A program made the position numbers and the translations under genes. The notes under the pieces were generated by a model. The model saw only the letters and a program-made list of their open reading frames with translations, made no database searches and had not been told where the DNA came from. A stretch of 64,000 bases of DNA from Flavobacterium sp. Sd200 (GTDB lineage Bacteria; Bacteroidota; Bacteroidia; Flavobacteriales; Flavobacteriaceae), in the NCBI RefSeq assembly GCF_009826935.1, contig NZ_WUMN01000001.1, forward strand, positions 62,001 to 126,000. The letters are read 5' to 3'. The number at the start of each line of letters is the position of its first letter. Positions within the stretch are counted from its first letter, which is position 1. Of this stretch, positions 17,916 through 26,795 are shown in pieces.

Positions 17916-18983
17916 CTATTCTTTAAAAGACAAATCAAATTTCCAGGCTTTTGCCAAATTTTCTGCCTCTTTTTTAGTAAGGTGTACTACGGCACCATGC
18001 TTGGGCGAACTAAAGTTTAATGATTTCATTACCCCACCGTTAAAGTGCCCTATGGGGGTAAAAGTTTTAAAATCGGTGGTTTCGCTAAAACCAAAGTTAT
18101 GCGGGTTAATGCTGTAAATGTCATACACCACGATCCACTTTTTTTGCCCAATAAGTTTGTACACCGTGGGTGCTTCGCAGGCTTTAGGTTCCTGGTCTAT
18201 CCATTCGGGCAAATAAGTGTAAGGGCCTGTAACAGTATTGGCAATAGCCTGTTTTATTCCCGGTTCACCATCATGGGCCACATAAAGCATGTGGTATTTA
18301 CCATCAAATTTGGTAATGTCTCCATCAATGCAGGTTTTGCCGTCAGGATATTCGAATAACAGTTTTGGCTCGGTTTCCAGTTTAGTAAAGGCATCATCGG
18401 TATAAGAGTAGTATATGCGGTTAATGCCCTCTTTTATGCGCATTGTAAAATAAACCATCATTTTTTTCTTCTGCTCGTCATACGTAATTTCCGGAGCCCA
18501 TGCACAGCCAATATCATTTAAGTTAGGGAATGCCTTATCCAATCTGAATGAGGTATGTGTCCAGTGTAGCAAATCATAAGATTTCATTAAAACCAATGCC
18601 CTGTTGTTTCCCCATCCATAGCTTTTGTCGCGCTCCCATTCGGTAGTGCGAAGGCCCTGTTTTTGAGCAAAAATATGCAGGTCGGTCATGGCAATATAAA
18701 ACGCCCCGTCGGGCCCGCGAAAAATATGCGGATCCCTGATGCCTTTTTGCTCGGCAAGGGTGTCTCCGGCCATAACCGGCAGCCCGTTGTTTATATCTTT
18801 AAAGCTTCGCCCGTCTTTACTCAATGCCATGTATAGGCCGTGCGTATCGTCTTTAAAATAAACCATTAGGTAGGCAGCCATATCTTTTTCCTGTGGGATG
18901 CTCTTTTTTTTCTGAGCCATAACAGGAGCGGCACATAAAAACATGAGCAGTACACATGCCGCGTTTTTTAGCATATTTTTCAT
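17916..18983 (-). CDS. Secreted GH43-like single-module protein
   Basis: 355 residues with a signal peptide (CVLLMFLCAAPVMAQ, cleavage near 23). One five-bladed-propeller-like module: AYLMVYFKDDTHGLYMALSK, IRDPHIFRGPDGAFYIAMTD, CAWAPEITYD, CIDGDITKFDG, CEAPTVYKL and SSPKHGAVVHLT. Acidic residues at the GH43-like positions are present (RDPH, GDIT, EAPT), so hydrolytic activity on arabinosides is plausible but unproven; this arrangement is found in arabinan loci of Bacteroidota. Start ATG lies 1 bp after the stop of the GH51 gene, so it is tightly operonic. Confidence 0.85.
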   Translation of the reverse strand: MKNMLKNAACVLLMFLCAAPVMAQKKKSIPQEKDMAAYLMVYFKDDTHGLYMALSKDGRSFKDINNGLPVMAGDTLAEQKGIRDPHIFRGPDGAFYIAMTDLHIFAQKQGLRTTEWERDKSYGWGNNRALVLMKSYDLLHWTHTSFRLDKAFPNLNDIGCAWAPEITYDEQKKKMMVYFTMRIKEGINRIYYSYTDDAFTKLETEPKLLFEYPDGKTCIDGDITKFDGKYHMLYVAHDGEPGIKQAIANTVTGPYTYLPEWIDQEPKACEAPTVYKLIGQKKWIVVYDIYSINPHNFGFSETTDFKTFTPIGHFNGGVMKSLNFSSPKHGAVVHLTKKEAENLAKAWKFDLSFKE

Positions 18984-18984
18984 A

Positions 18985-21507
18985 TTACCTTGTTTTTAGG
19001 CGTATTACTGTAAACGAGTATGGAGGCAGTTCTTTGCTCAACGCTTCTTTAGCCGAAATTTTTACAGCAGCAGGTCTTGAGGTTTTGCTGTCGGGTTTAT
19101 CTGTCAGTACAGTATAAGACGCAGCATCTTTTGTAGCAAGCCCGTTAAGGTTTACAGATGGTGTTACTGCTACCGGAAGTGCGTTTACCAGTTTAATAAT
19201 TACATCGCCTGTTGCGCTGTCCTGCACTACCGATGAAGCTATGCGTTTGCTAACTTCGCTGTTATTATCTGTTGTGGTAATACTGCTTTGCAGATAAATA
19301 TCGCCCGGATTTTCACCGTAAAGTTGCTGTACAAAATAGTTTACGGTAGGTTTAACTTCGCTGCCTGAAAAATAAATAAGATCCGGATTCCATTGCGTAT
19401 GTTTTTCGCGGGCCAAAAGCGGCGCATAAGACGTCATGCTAACCACATCGCCGTTACGCTCTAAAGAGGTAAGGTAAAGTGCTTCGGCAAGAGCGTTGTA
19501 AAAAGCATTGCCACGAGATGCATATTCGCCTAAATATACCTTAGATCTTGAGCGGTCGTAGCTGTCATAAAAATCCTGATTGTTTATAAACCATCCCGGG
19601 CTTTCATAATAATGCTCATCTACCATTGGCAGTTTTAGTTTGTCGGCAATATCCCAGCCTTCCCTATAGTCTGTACCTTCAAAGAAAGGGCCTACAGTAC
19701 CAATAACCGTAATTTCAGGATATTTTTTGCGCACAGCATTTACTATTAGTGTGTAGCGCTCTTCAAAAACATCGGTAATAAGGTCTTCGTTTCCAATACC
19801 AATATATTTTAGGTTAAAAGGCTTAGGGTGTCCTGCCTCTGCACGCTTTTTACCCCAAGTAGTGTTTACGCTGCCGTTTGCATATTCTATAAGGTCTAAC
19901 ACATCCTGAACATACTCGTCCATGTGCTCCATAGGTATGCCAAACTGCTGTCCGGCACCACCCACACCAGAGTTTTGACACGGAACGCCTGCTGCCAGCA
20001 CCGGCACGGGCTGTGCACCCATATCTTCACAATATAAAAAGTATTCATAGTAGCCTAACCCCATGGTTTGGTGGTACCCCCACAGGTTGCGCATAGGTGT
20101 TCTTGATTCTAACGGGCCTATAGTGTTTTTCCATCGGTAAATGTTGCCAAGGCCATCACCGTGTGCTACACAGCCTCCCGGAAAGCGAACAAACTTAGGG
20201 TGCAGGTTTGCAACCGTTTGTGCAAGATCGTTGCGCAAACCGTTCTTACGGCCTTTAAATGTATTTTGCGGAAAAAGAGATACCATATCTATAGAGCTTT
20301 CGCCAGTAGCAGTTACTTCCAGTTTAGCATTTGTAACCGTTTTAGACGGTTTTAAAACAGCAGTATATTTTTTCCAGTTGCTGTTTGGCTTAATAGAGGT
20401 TTCGGCAAGGGTTTTGCCATCGGCATCTTTAAGCTTAATGGTTAGTTTACTGCCTTTTGCAAAAATACTTACATCATATTTTTCGCCTGCTTTAAGCGCA
20501 ATACCATCAAAACCTTCATTGGCAATGCTGCTGTTTTTCAGTACGGCATAATGCCTGTTGTTTTGGTGTATTGGGTTCAGGCTGTCTATAGTATAAGTGC
20601 CGCTCCATGCAAAGTGAGTGTTCCAGTTTTTATCCCTGCCTTCTTTGTCAGACGGGGCATATTCAAAATCGCGGTTTTGTACCAGCTCGGCATATAGCCC
20701 GCCATCGGCAGCATAGTTAATGTCTTCAAAGAAAACCCCAACAAGCATGTCGCTTATTTTTTTTGTATTTGCTTTATCGATTGCGATTGAAGCCGTAAAA
20801 GGTTTAAGGTTTGCAAATAAAGCACTGTCAGACTTTGCCGTTGCTGCATTGGCCTGATTTTTAAATTTAATGCTTTCAACAGTCTTTTTAAGTAAGGTAA
20901 CAGTTTCCCAATCGGTCTCTATAACAGTACCTTCCTGTACTTTTCCGGCAATGGTTATGTTTTGCCTTTGCTGCTGTGGTGCCTTCGCTGATTGAATGGC
21001 ACCGTATTTTTTGAAGTCTTTTGTTGTAGTACTATAAGCTTTATCGCCTTCACTTTGCCATGCCACAGTATAAAGCCCGTTTGCAAAGCTAATTTGCGGT
21101 TTTATAACGTTGGCATCTTTTACTGTAGGTACGTATGTTTGCCTGTTCCAGTCTGTAAGGTTACCCGATGTTGCGTGTGCAAAAACCGCATCGTTCTCGT
21201 TAACGCTCCATACACAATGGTATAGCCCATTATTGTCTTTAAATAAATAAGGAGTAAGCATTCTTTTTTGCGAACCCCAGCGGCCGTAATCGCATTTTAA
21301 AAAGCTGTGCTCAGGGCCAATGGTGTACCAGTTCTTTTTGTCGTTGCTCCAGGCAAAGTGCAGCCCGTTCTGGCCTTTTCTTTCGGTAGTGGCATAAGCA
21401 AAAAGATAAACTTTACCGGGATCTTTAAAATTTGTAACAGCAAAAACGGGTGTTTTGCCTGATAAGAGAACTAAAAGTGAAAAAAATAACAGATAATACT
21501 TTTTCAT
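18985..21507 (-). CDS. Secreted alpha-L-arabinofuranosidase, GH51, with N-terminal propeller-like module
   Basis: 840 residues with a signal peptide (YYLLFFSLLVLLSGKTPVFA). Residues about 28-175 repeat the GH43-like module of the two downstream genes in short form (VYLFAYATTERKGQNGLHFA, LTPYLFKDNNGLYHCVWSV). Residues about 240-840 are GH51: GVFFEDINYAADGGLYAELV, a carbohydrate-binding-like insert, FVRFPGGCVAHGDG, the acid/base Glu in IGIGNEDLI and the nucleophile Glu in VYLGEYASRGN. GH51 removes terminal arabinofuranose from arabinan and arabinoxylan. First gene of its operon; promoter and a palindromic operator candidate lie at 21553-21596. Confidence 0.93.
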   Translation of the reverse strand: MKKYYLLFFSLLVLLSGKTPVFAVTNFKDPGKVYLFAYATTERKGQNGLHFAWSNDKKNWYTIGPEHSFLKCDYGRWGSQKRMLTPYLFKDNNGLYHCVWSVNENDAVFAHATSGNLTDWNRQTYVPTVKDANVIKPQISFANGLYTVAWQSEGDKAYSTTTKDFKKYGAIQSAKAPQQQRQNITIAGKVQEGTVIETDWETVTLLKKTVESIKFKNQANAATAKSDSALFANLKPFTASIAIDKANTKKISDMLVGVFFEDINYAADGGLYAELVQNRDFEYAPSDKEGRDKNWNTHFAWSGTYTIDSLNPIHQNNRHYAVLKNSSIANEGFDGIALKAGEKYDVSIFAKGSKLTIKLKDADGKTLAETSIKPNSNWKKYTAVLKPSKTVTNAKLEVTATGESSIDMVSLFPQNTFKGRKNGLRNDLAQTVANLHPKFVRFPGGCVAHGDGLGNIYRWKNTIGPLESRTPMRNLWGYHQTMGLGYYEYFLYCEDMGAQPVPVLAAGVPCQNSGVGGAGQQFGIPMEHMDEYVQDVLDLIEYANGSVNTTWGKKRAEAGHPKPFNLKYIGIGNEDLITDVFEERYTLIVNAVRKKYPEITVIGTVGPFFEGTDYREGWDIADKLKLPMVDEHYYESPGWFINNQDFYDSYDRSRSKVYLGEYASRGNAFYNALAEALYLTSLERNGDVVSMTSYAPLLAREKHTQWNPDLIYFSGSEVKPTVNYFVQQLYGENPGDIYLQSSITTTDNNSEVSKRIASSVVQDSATGDVIIKLVNALPVAVTPSVNLNGLATKDAASYTVLTDKPDSKTSRPAAVKISAKEALSKELPPYSFTVIRLKTR

Positions 21508-21552
21508 TAATGTTGTTTTGAGAGTAAGGTTAATGTTATTAATAAATGTGTA

Positions 21553-21579
21553 TATTACACTTTCAAATTTAGTGTAATA
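21553..21579. promoter_or_regulatory. Palindromic operator candidate on the arabinosidase promoter
   Basis: Perfect 9-bp arms TATTACACT (21553-21561) and AGTGTAATA (21571-21579) are separated by 9 bp that hold most of the -7 box. A repressor bound here would block the promoter. The regulator is not in the window. The rest of 21508-21809 is AT-rich and shows no gene. Confidence 0.5.
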
Positions 21580-21596
21580 TTTTTAAAGAAAGCAAA
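21564..21596 (-). promoter_or_regulatory. Promoter of the GH51-GH43 operon
   Basis: On the minus strand TTTG (21596-21593), a 21-bp spacer and TAAATTTG (21571-21564) match the Bacteroidota consensus. The expected start is about 50 bp before the ATG at 21507. Confidence 0.65.
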
Positions 21597-21809
21597 TAAT
21601 CAGTGCATTAAAATGTTTTTAATGTAAAAGGAAATCCTTTTAGTGTTATTATAATGAAATTTTTTGGCACGAATCCTTAATAAAATGTAGTCTTTAGCTA
21701 TTTAGACTTTATTTTTCTTTCAATTTATGCTTATTTATATTTAATTTGCCAAACTAAAACGATTTAGGCGGTTTTTGCTTAAACACTTCAGTAATGTAAA
21801 ATCACTAAT

Positions 21810-24686
21810 ATGTATAACTTAAAAACAAAGGTGCTGTACTTGCTGGCATTTATGCTATCGGGCATTTATGCACAGGCACAGCAAAGCACTAAGCAATTTC
21901 AATACCTTTCGGGTAAAGACAACATCAATACCAAAACATGGAAGTTTTATTGTACAGGAGGCCGAAAAAGCGGAGAATGGTCTACCATACAGGTGCCATC
22001 GTGCTGGGAGCAGCAAGGCTTTGGGTCTTATAACTACGGGCGCGATTATGTTACCTATGGCAAAAACTTTAGGTTTGCCGACGAGAAAGGTATTTATACT
22101 TACGATTTTAATGTTTCTTCGTCTTGGAAAGGGCAATCGATTGCTATAGTATTTGAGGGCTCGATGACCGATACCGAAGTTAAGATAAACGGCAAATCTG
22201 CCGGGCCTATTCATCAGGGGTCTTTTTACAGATTTAAGTATGATATTACCGATAAAATAAACTATGATAAGCCCAATCATTTAGAGGTTGTGGTTTCTAA
22301 AATGTCGGCAGATGACTCTGTAAACAACGCAGAGCGACTTGCAGATTATTGGATATTCGGGGGGATTTTTCGTCCTGTATATTTAGAAGCGACTCCAAAA
22401 GAGCATATAAGCAATGTGGCCATAGATGCCAAAGCCGATGGTTCTTTTGCTATGAATGCCTACCTTAAAAATGCTACAGCCAATCAGTTAAAAGCCGAAA
22501 TTATAGATGCTGCAGGAAAAACCGTAGCAACTGCAACGGCAGTGGTAAAAGCTAACGATACTTTAGTTCAGCTCAAAACAAAGCTAAAGTCGCCATTATT
22601 ATGGACTGCCGAAACCCCTAATCTATACTCGGTTAAAGTAACTTTAGGTACTAATACTACCTATCAGTTAACCGAAAAATTTGGGTTCAGGACTATTGAA
22701 GTACGTAAGGGAGACGGTATCTATGTAAATGGGACTAAAATAAAAATGAAAGGCATTAACAGGCATGTTTGGTGGCCTGAGACGGGGCGCAGTGTTAATG
22801 CTAATATAGATCTTGCCGATGTGCAGATCATTAAAGGCATGAACATGAATGCTGTTCGTTGCTCGCACTATCCGCCTGATGAAAGCTTTTTGCGCTACTG
22901 CGACTCTTTAGGTCTTTATGTGCTTGACGAACTGGCAGGCTGGCAAAAAGCATACAGCACCAAAGCAGGTAAACCGCTTGTAAAAGAAATGGTTACTAAA
23001 GATACCAACCACCCGTCTATTATATTTTGGAGTAACGGTAACGAAGGGGGACATAATTTTGACCTTGATGCCGAATATGCAAAATACGACCTTTCGGCAC
23101 GACCTGTAATACATGCTCATCACAAACCGGGCAATGCTTTTGGTGGTATAGATTGCAACCACTACGAAAACTATTACAGCACCAAAAAAATATTGGAAGA
23201 TGAGAATATCTACATGGTTACCGAGTTTTTGCATGCGCAGGATGATGGTGGCGGAGCAGCATCATTATCTGATTTTTGGGATTTGCACTGGACATCTAAA
23301 AAAGGGGCAGGAGGCTTTATATGGGCATTGCTTGATGAAGGCATTGTGCGTACTGACATGAACAACCTTGTAGACGTTAACGGTATTAATGCCCCCGATG
23401 GCATTCTTGGGCCACACCGTGAAAAAGAAGGTAGCTACAATGCCATTAAGCAAATATATTCTCCTGTAAAAATAGACCTTAAAGAATTACCTGCTAATTT
23501 TAATGGGACTATTCCGGTAGAAAACCGATATAACTTTACCAATCTTAACCAATGTACCTATAACTGGGAGCTGGTAAATTTTAATAAGCCGGGAGATTTT
23601 GCAACAGGATATGCCGTAGCTAAAAAAGGTTCGGCTACAGCACCGTCTGTTAAGCCTGTAGCTAAAGGCAATTTAAAACTGAACCTGCCTGCCGACTGGA
23701 AAAACTATGATGCGCTAACACTTACTGCCTACGACCAACATAAAGATGAGCTTTATAAATGGGTATGGAGAATAAAAGACAGTAAGGTTATTGTAGACGA
23801 TATCATAAAATCGATAACTAAGAGCAAGGAGGTAACCGCCACCGAAACAGAGGAAGGAGTAACACTCAAATCTAACGGAATTGGTATAACGATCAGTAAA
23901 AAAGACGGTATGCTTAAGGGGCTTAATAACGATAAAAGCAAAGCTCTTTCGTTTGGCAACGGGCCTGTAATGGTATCAGGAACAGCACAGTTTGGTAGCC
24001 TAAAACACTATAAAGAAGGCGAGATGTATGTTGTAGAAAGTACTTACAGCGGCGACCTTAAAAAAGTAGTATGGAAAATGTATCCGGGAGGTTGGCTCGA
24101 AATGAGCTACGAATATTCCCTTAACGGCACCTATCCGTTTACAGGTGTGAGTTTTACTTATCCTGAAAATTATGTATTTGGAGCGAAATGGCTTGGCGAT
24201 GGCCCATATCGTGTTTGGAAAAACCGTATGCAGGGAGCATCTTTAAATGTTTGGCAAAGTATGAAAAATGACACCCACACCGGTAGCACCTGGACATATC
24301 CTGAATTTAAAGGCTATTTTGCCGATGTGTCTTGGATACAAATGGATACTGCCGAAGGAAAGTTTATTATTGGCACAGCACAGGATAATATGTTTGTGCG
24401 CCTGTTCGATTTTCATGGTCTTTCGGGGCCGGTGCCGCAGCCTGTGCTGCCTGTAGGCGATATATCATTCCTTGATAACATTCCGGCAATAGGTACAAAA
24501 CTTGCCTTTGGCCTCAATAACGACACCGCATCATTAGGGCCGTTAGGAGAGCCTAATAAAGTAGAAGGAACTACCAAGCGCACACTGTATTTTTACTTTG
24601 GATTACCAGAATCTGAAAAAACGGACAAACAGTTCGTAATGCCTACAGAGAACATCCTTACCGATGAGGTTAAAAAGAAAGAGTAA
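21810..24686 (+). CDS. Secreted glycoside hydrolase family 2 (beta-galactosidase-like)
   Basis: 958 residues with a signal peptide (LYLLAFMLSGIYAQAQ). GH2 layout: jelly-roll sugar-binding domain (about 40-190, IQVPSCWEQQGFGSYNYG), immunoglobulin-like domain (about 195-290), TIM barrel (about 295-560) with GINRHVWWPETGR, the acid/base in WSNGNEGGH (Glu about 412) and the nucleophile in YMVTEFLHAQDDGGG, then C-terminal beta domains to 958. The family includes exo-beta-galactosidases and beta-mannosidases/glucuronidases; beside an arabinosidase operon a galactosidase acting on arabinogalactan side chains fits best, but this is inference. Divergent from the operon and ends in its own terminator. 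Confidence 0.9.
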   Translation: MYNLKTKVLYLLAFMLSGIYAQAQQSTKQFQYLSGKDNINTKTWKFYCTGGRKSGEWSTIQVPSCWEQQGFGSYNYGRDYVTYGKNFRFADEKGIYTYDFNVSSSWKGQSIAIVFEGSMTDTEVKINGKSAGPIHQGSFYRFKYDITDKINYDKPNHLEVVVSKMSADDSVNNAERLADYWIFGGIFRPVYLEATPKEHISNVAIDAKADGSFAMNAYLKNATANQLKAEIIDAAGKTVATATAVVKANDTLVQLKTKLKSPLLWTAETPNLYSVKVTLGTNTTYQLTEKFGFRTIEVRKGDGIYVNGTKIKMKGINRHVWWPETGRSVNANIDLADVQIIKGMNMNAVRCSHYPPDESFLRYCDSLGLYVLDELAGWQKAYSTKAGKPLVKEMVTKDTNHPSIIFWSNGNEGGHNFDLDAEYAKYDLSARPVIHAHHKPGNAFGGIDCNHYENYYSTKKILEDENIYMVTEFLHAQDDGGGAASLSDFWDLHWTSKKGAGGFIWALLDEGIVRTDMNNLVDVNGINAPDGILGPHREKEGSYNAIKQIYSPVKIDLKELPANFNGTIPVENRYNFTNLNQCTYNWELVNFNKPGDFATGYAVAKKGSATAPSVKPVAKGNLKLNLPADWKNYDALTLTAYDQHKDELYKWVWRIKDSKVIVDDIIKSITKSKEVTATETEEGVTLKSNGIGITISKKDGMLKGLNNDKSKALSFGNGPVMVSGTAQFGSLKHYKEGEMYVVESTYSGDLKKVVWKMYPGGWLEMSYEYSLNGTYPFTGVSFTYPENYVFGAKWLGDGPYRVWKNRMQGASLNVWQSMKNDTHTGSTWTYPEFKGYFADVSWIQMDTAEGKFIIGTAQDNMFVRLFDFHGLSGPVPQPVLPVGDISFLDNIPAIGTKLAFGLNNDTASLGPLGEPNKVEGTTKRTLYFYFGLPESEKTDKQFVMPTENILTDEVKKKE

Positions 24687-24708
24687 AGTTTATGATCTAT
24701 AATTGTAT

Positions 24709-24740
24709 AACCTGTTCGCTATTGCGGGCAGGTTTTTTTT
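24709..24740 (+). terminator. Terminator of the GH2 gene
   Basis: AACCTGTTCGC / GCGGGCAGGTT (two G-T pairs), TATT loop, then eight T. Confidence 0.75.
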
Positions 24741-24807
24741 ATTGAGATTAAAGTTGTTCCTTTTTTAATAATACCATTTATTAGTATAAAATAGTCTGAA
24801 TAAATTC

Positions 24808-24949
24808 TCACGCAAAGGCGCAGAGGCGCAAAGCTGTAAGTTCATTTTAGGTTCTTAAGCGGCTGTTAAGCCGCCAAGCTTGGCGGCTTAACAGCCGCTC
24901 GGAATAGAAATATCTTCATACAGCTTTGCGCCTCTGCGCCTTTGCGTGA
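24808..24949. repeat. Nested palindromic element, 142 bp
   Basis: Perfect outer inverted repeats of 31 bp (24808-24838 and 24919-24949; inner ends AAAGCTGTA / TACAGCTTT, with the unit GGCGCAGAGGCGCAAAG inside) enclose a 42-bp perfect palindrome at 24858-24899 centred on AAGCTT. The arms are markedly more GC-rich than the flanks. No ORF. CGCAAAGGCGCA-type units recur in flavobacterial intergenic regions from memory, so this may be a repeat-family member with a second palindrome inserted. Confidence 0.8.
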
Positions 24950-24957
24950 AAATAAAA

Positions 24958-24994
24958 ACCAGCTATATCAGACTAAAGTCTAAATATAGCTGGT
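24958..24994. repeat. Short inverted repeat next to the nested element
   Basis: ACCAGCTATAT (24958-24968) and ATATAGCTGGT (24984-24994) with a 15-nt loop. The A-rich left flank would make it a minus-strand terminator, but no minus-strand gene ends here. Confidence 0.5.
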
Positions 24995-25042
24995 ATACCA
25001 TTAAATTGAGAGCTAAATCTTTTCTTTATAAAAGATGATTTG

Positions 25043-25050
25043 TAAATTTG
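25043..25050 (+). promoter_or_regulatory. -7 element for the ABC-F gene
   Basis: TAAATTTG matches TAnnTTTG; a weak -33 TTTC lies 18 bp upstream. The leader to the ATG at 25166 would be about 110 nt. Confidence 0.45.
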
Positions 25051-25165
25051 CACCAGATTAATCAAACAACCATCTAAGTGTAAAAAATAGTTTCTTCAAA
25101 AAATACTACAGGCTTTGGGCATCTTCTGCTCCAAAGTATTTATTAATGTATTATACAAAGAAATT

Positions 25166-26755
25166 ATGCTTATTTTACACAATATATCCTACCTGTATCC
25201 AGGTATGGACACGCTTTTCAGCAATATAAATTTATCTTTAAACGGTAATGATAAAGTTGCCCTTGTTGGCAATAACGGTTCCGGAAAATCTACGCTGCTT
25301 AAAATTATTGCCCAACAACTACAGCCCACTGCCGGGCAAGTGCAAACAACTTCAGAACCTTATCTTGTACCCCAGATCTTCGGGCAGTTCGATCATCTTT
25401 CTGTAGCACAAGCATTGCGAATAGAAGTTAAGCTAAATGCACTTAAGGAAATCCTTGAAGGCAATGTTACTGAAGAGAACCTTGCATTACTTGGAGACGA
25501 CTGGACAATTGAAGAGCGCTGCCATGAAGCCATGCAATATTGGCAACTGAACAACATAGCGCTATCGCAAAAACTCAGCTCTCTAAGTGGCGGACAAAAA
25601 ACTAAGGTGTTTCTTGCAGGTATATCTTTGCACAGACCGCAGTTGGTGTTGCTAGATGAACCCAGTAATCATCTTGATGACACAGCCAGAAAGCTCCTTT
25701 ATAATTTTATAAATACTACACAGGCAACGCTTTTTGTTGTGAGCCATGACAGGCAACTTTTAAATTTAATGAATACGGTTTGCGAACTGCACAGAAACGG
25801 AATTGCTGTATATGGGGGCAATTATGATTTTTATGCAGAGCAAAAAACAGTTGAAAATAATGCCCTTAGTAACGATATACAGGCTAAAGAAAGGGAGTTG
25901 CGTAAGGCTAAAGAAAAAGAAAGAGAAACCCTGGAACGGCAGCAAAAGTTGGATGCGAGGGGGAAGAAGAAGCAGTCAAAATCGGGGGTTGCGCGTATAA
26001 TGATGAATACCCTTAAAAATAATGCAGAGAACAGTACCTCTAAGCTTAAAAGCGCCCATGCTGAAAAGATCAATGGGATACATGAGGGGTTGAGGGAACT
26101 GCGATCTTCACTCCCGGGAATTGACAAAATGAGGATGGGTTTAAACGATTCGTCGCTGCACAGAGGTAAAATATTGTTTATGGTTAAAGATGTTAATTTT
26201 AACTACGGAAATGATATACTTTGGAAAGAACATTTAAACTTTATAATTACAAGTGGAGAGCGTATTGCGTTTAAAGGAGATAACGGTTCTGGAAAAACAA
26301 CTCTTTTAAAGCTGTTGCTGGGCAAAGTTGAACCGACTTGCGGAAGTATAGAAAATGCTGCAGGGATTTCTGTATACATAGATCAGGATTATTCTCTTAT
26401 AGACAACTCTCTAAGCGTTTATGCTCAGGCTATGCAGTTTAATAACTCTGGATTACAGGAACACGAAATAAAAATAAAGCTTCACAGTTTCCTGTTCCTG
26501 AAGGATGATTGGAATAAGCCCTGCGGTGCTTTGAGTGGGGGTGAAAGAATGCGGCTTTTGCTTTGCTGTCTTACTCTTAATAATCATATGTCCGATCTTA
26601 TGGTGCTTGACGAGCCTACCAATAACCTTGATATACAAAATCTTGAAATACTTACTCAGGCAATTAGGAAGTATAACGGAACGTTACTGGTAGTATCTCA
26701 CGATGAGCTTTTTTTAGAGCAGATAAATGTAGAAAGAAGAATAGTATTGGCTTAA
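25166..26755 (+). CDS. ABC-F family ATP-binding protein
   Basis: 529 residues from the ATG at 25166; a TTG 51 bp upstream extends the frame, but homologous proteins begin at MLILHNISYLYP. Two ABC cassettes without membrane domains: Walker A GNNGSGKST (about 36) and GDNGSGKTT (about 372), signatures LSGGQKTK and LSGGERMR, Walker B VLLDEPSNHLD and MVLDEPTNNLD. The linker between them (about 230-320) is strongly basic (RKAKEKERETLERQQK), as in ABC-F ribosome-associated factors. Such proteins work on the ribosome in translation or antibiotic protection; specific role unknown. Its leader of about 110 nt could carry an attenuator. Confidence 0.9.
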   Translation: MLILHNISYLYPGMDTLFSNINLSLNGNDKVALVGNNGSGKSTLLKIIAQQLQPTAGQVQTTSEPYLVPQIFGQFDHLSVAQALRIEVKLNALKEILEGNVTEENLALLGDDWTIEERCHEAMQYWQLNNIALSQKLSSLSGGQKTKVFLAGISLHRPQLVLLDEPSNHLDDTARKLLYNFINTTQATLFVVSHDRQLLNLMNTVCELHRNGIAVYGGNYDFYAEQKTVENNALSNDIQAKERELRKAKEKERETLERQQKLDARGKKKQSKSGVARIMMNTLKNNAENSTSKLKSAHAEKINGIHEGLRELRSSLPGIDKMRMGLNDSSLHRGKILFMVKDVNFNYGNDILWKEHLNFIITSGERIAFKGDNGSGKTTLLKLLLGKVEPTCGSIENAAGISVYIDQDYSLIDNSLSVYAQAMQFNNSGLQEHEIKIKLHSFLFLKDDWNKPCGALSGGERMRLLLCCLTLNNHMSDLMVLDEPTNNLDIQNLEILTQAIRKYNGTLLVVSHDELFLEQINVERRIVLA

Positions 26756-26795
26756 TCGACTGTACTGTAAACTCTGGTGCTGTATGAAAACCGGA

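Noticed and set aside
21664..21680. TGGCACG near the GH2 gene as a sigma-54 -24 box
   Set aside because: The -12 half reads CTTAA instead of TTGC, so only one half fits.
25115..25165. TTG start extending the ABC-F protein by 17 residues
   Set aside because: The ATG at 25166 gives the N-terminus expected for the family.
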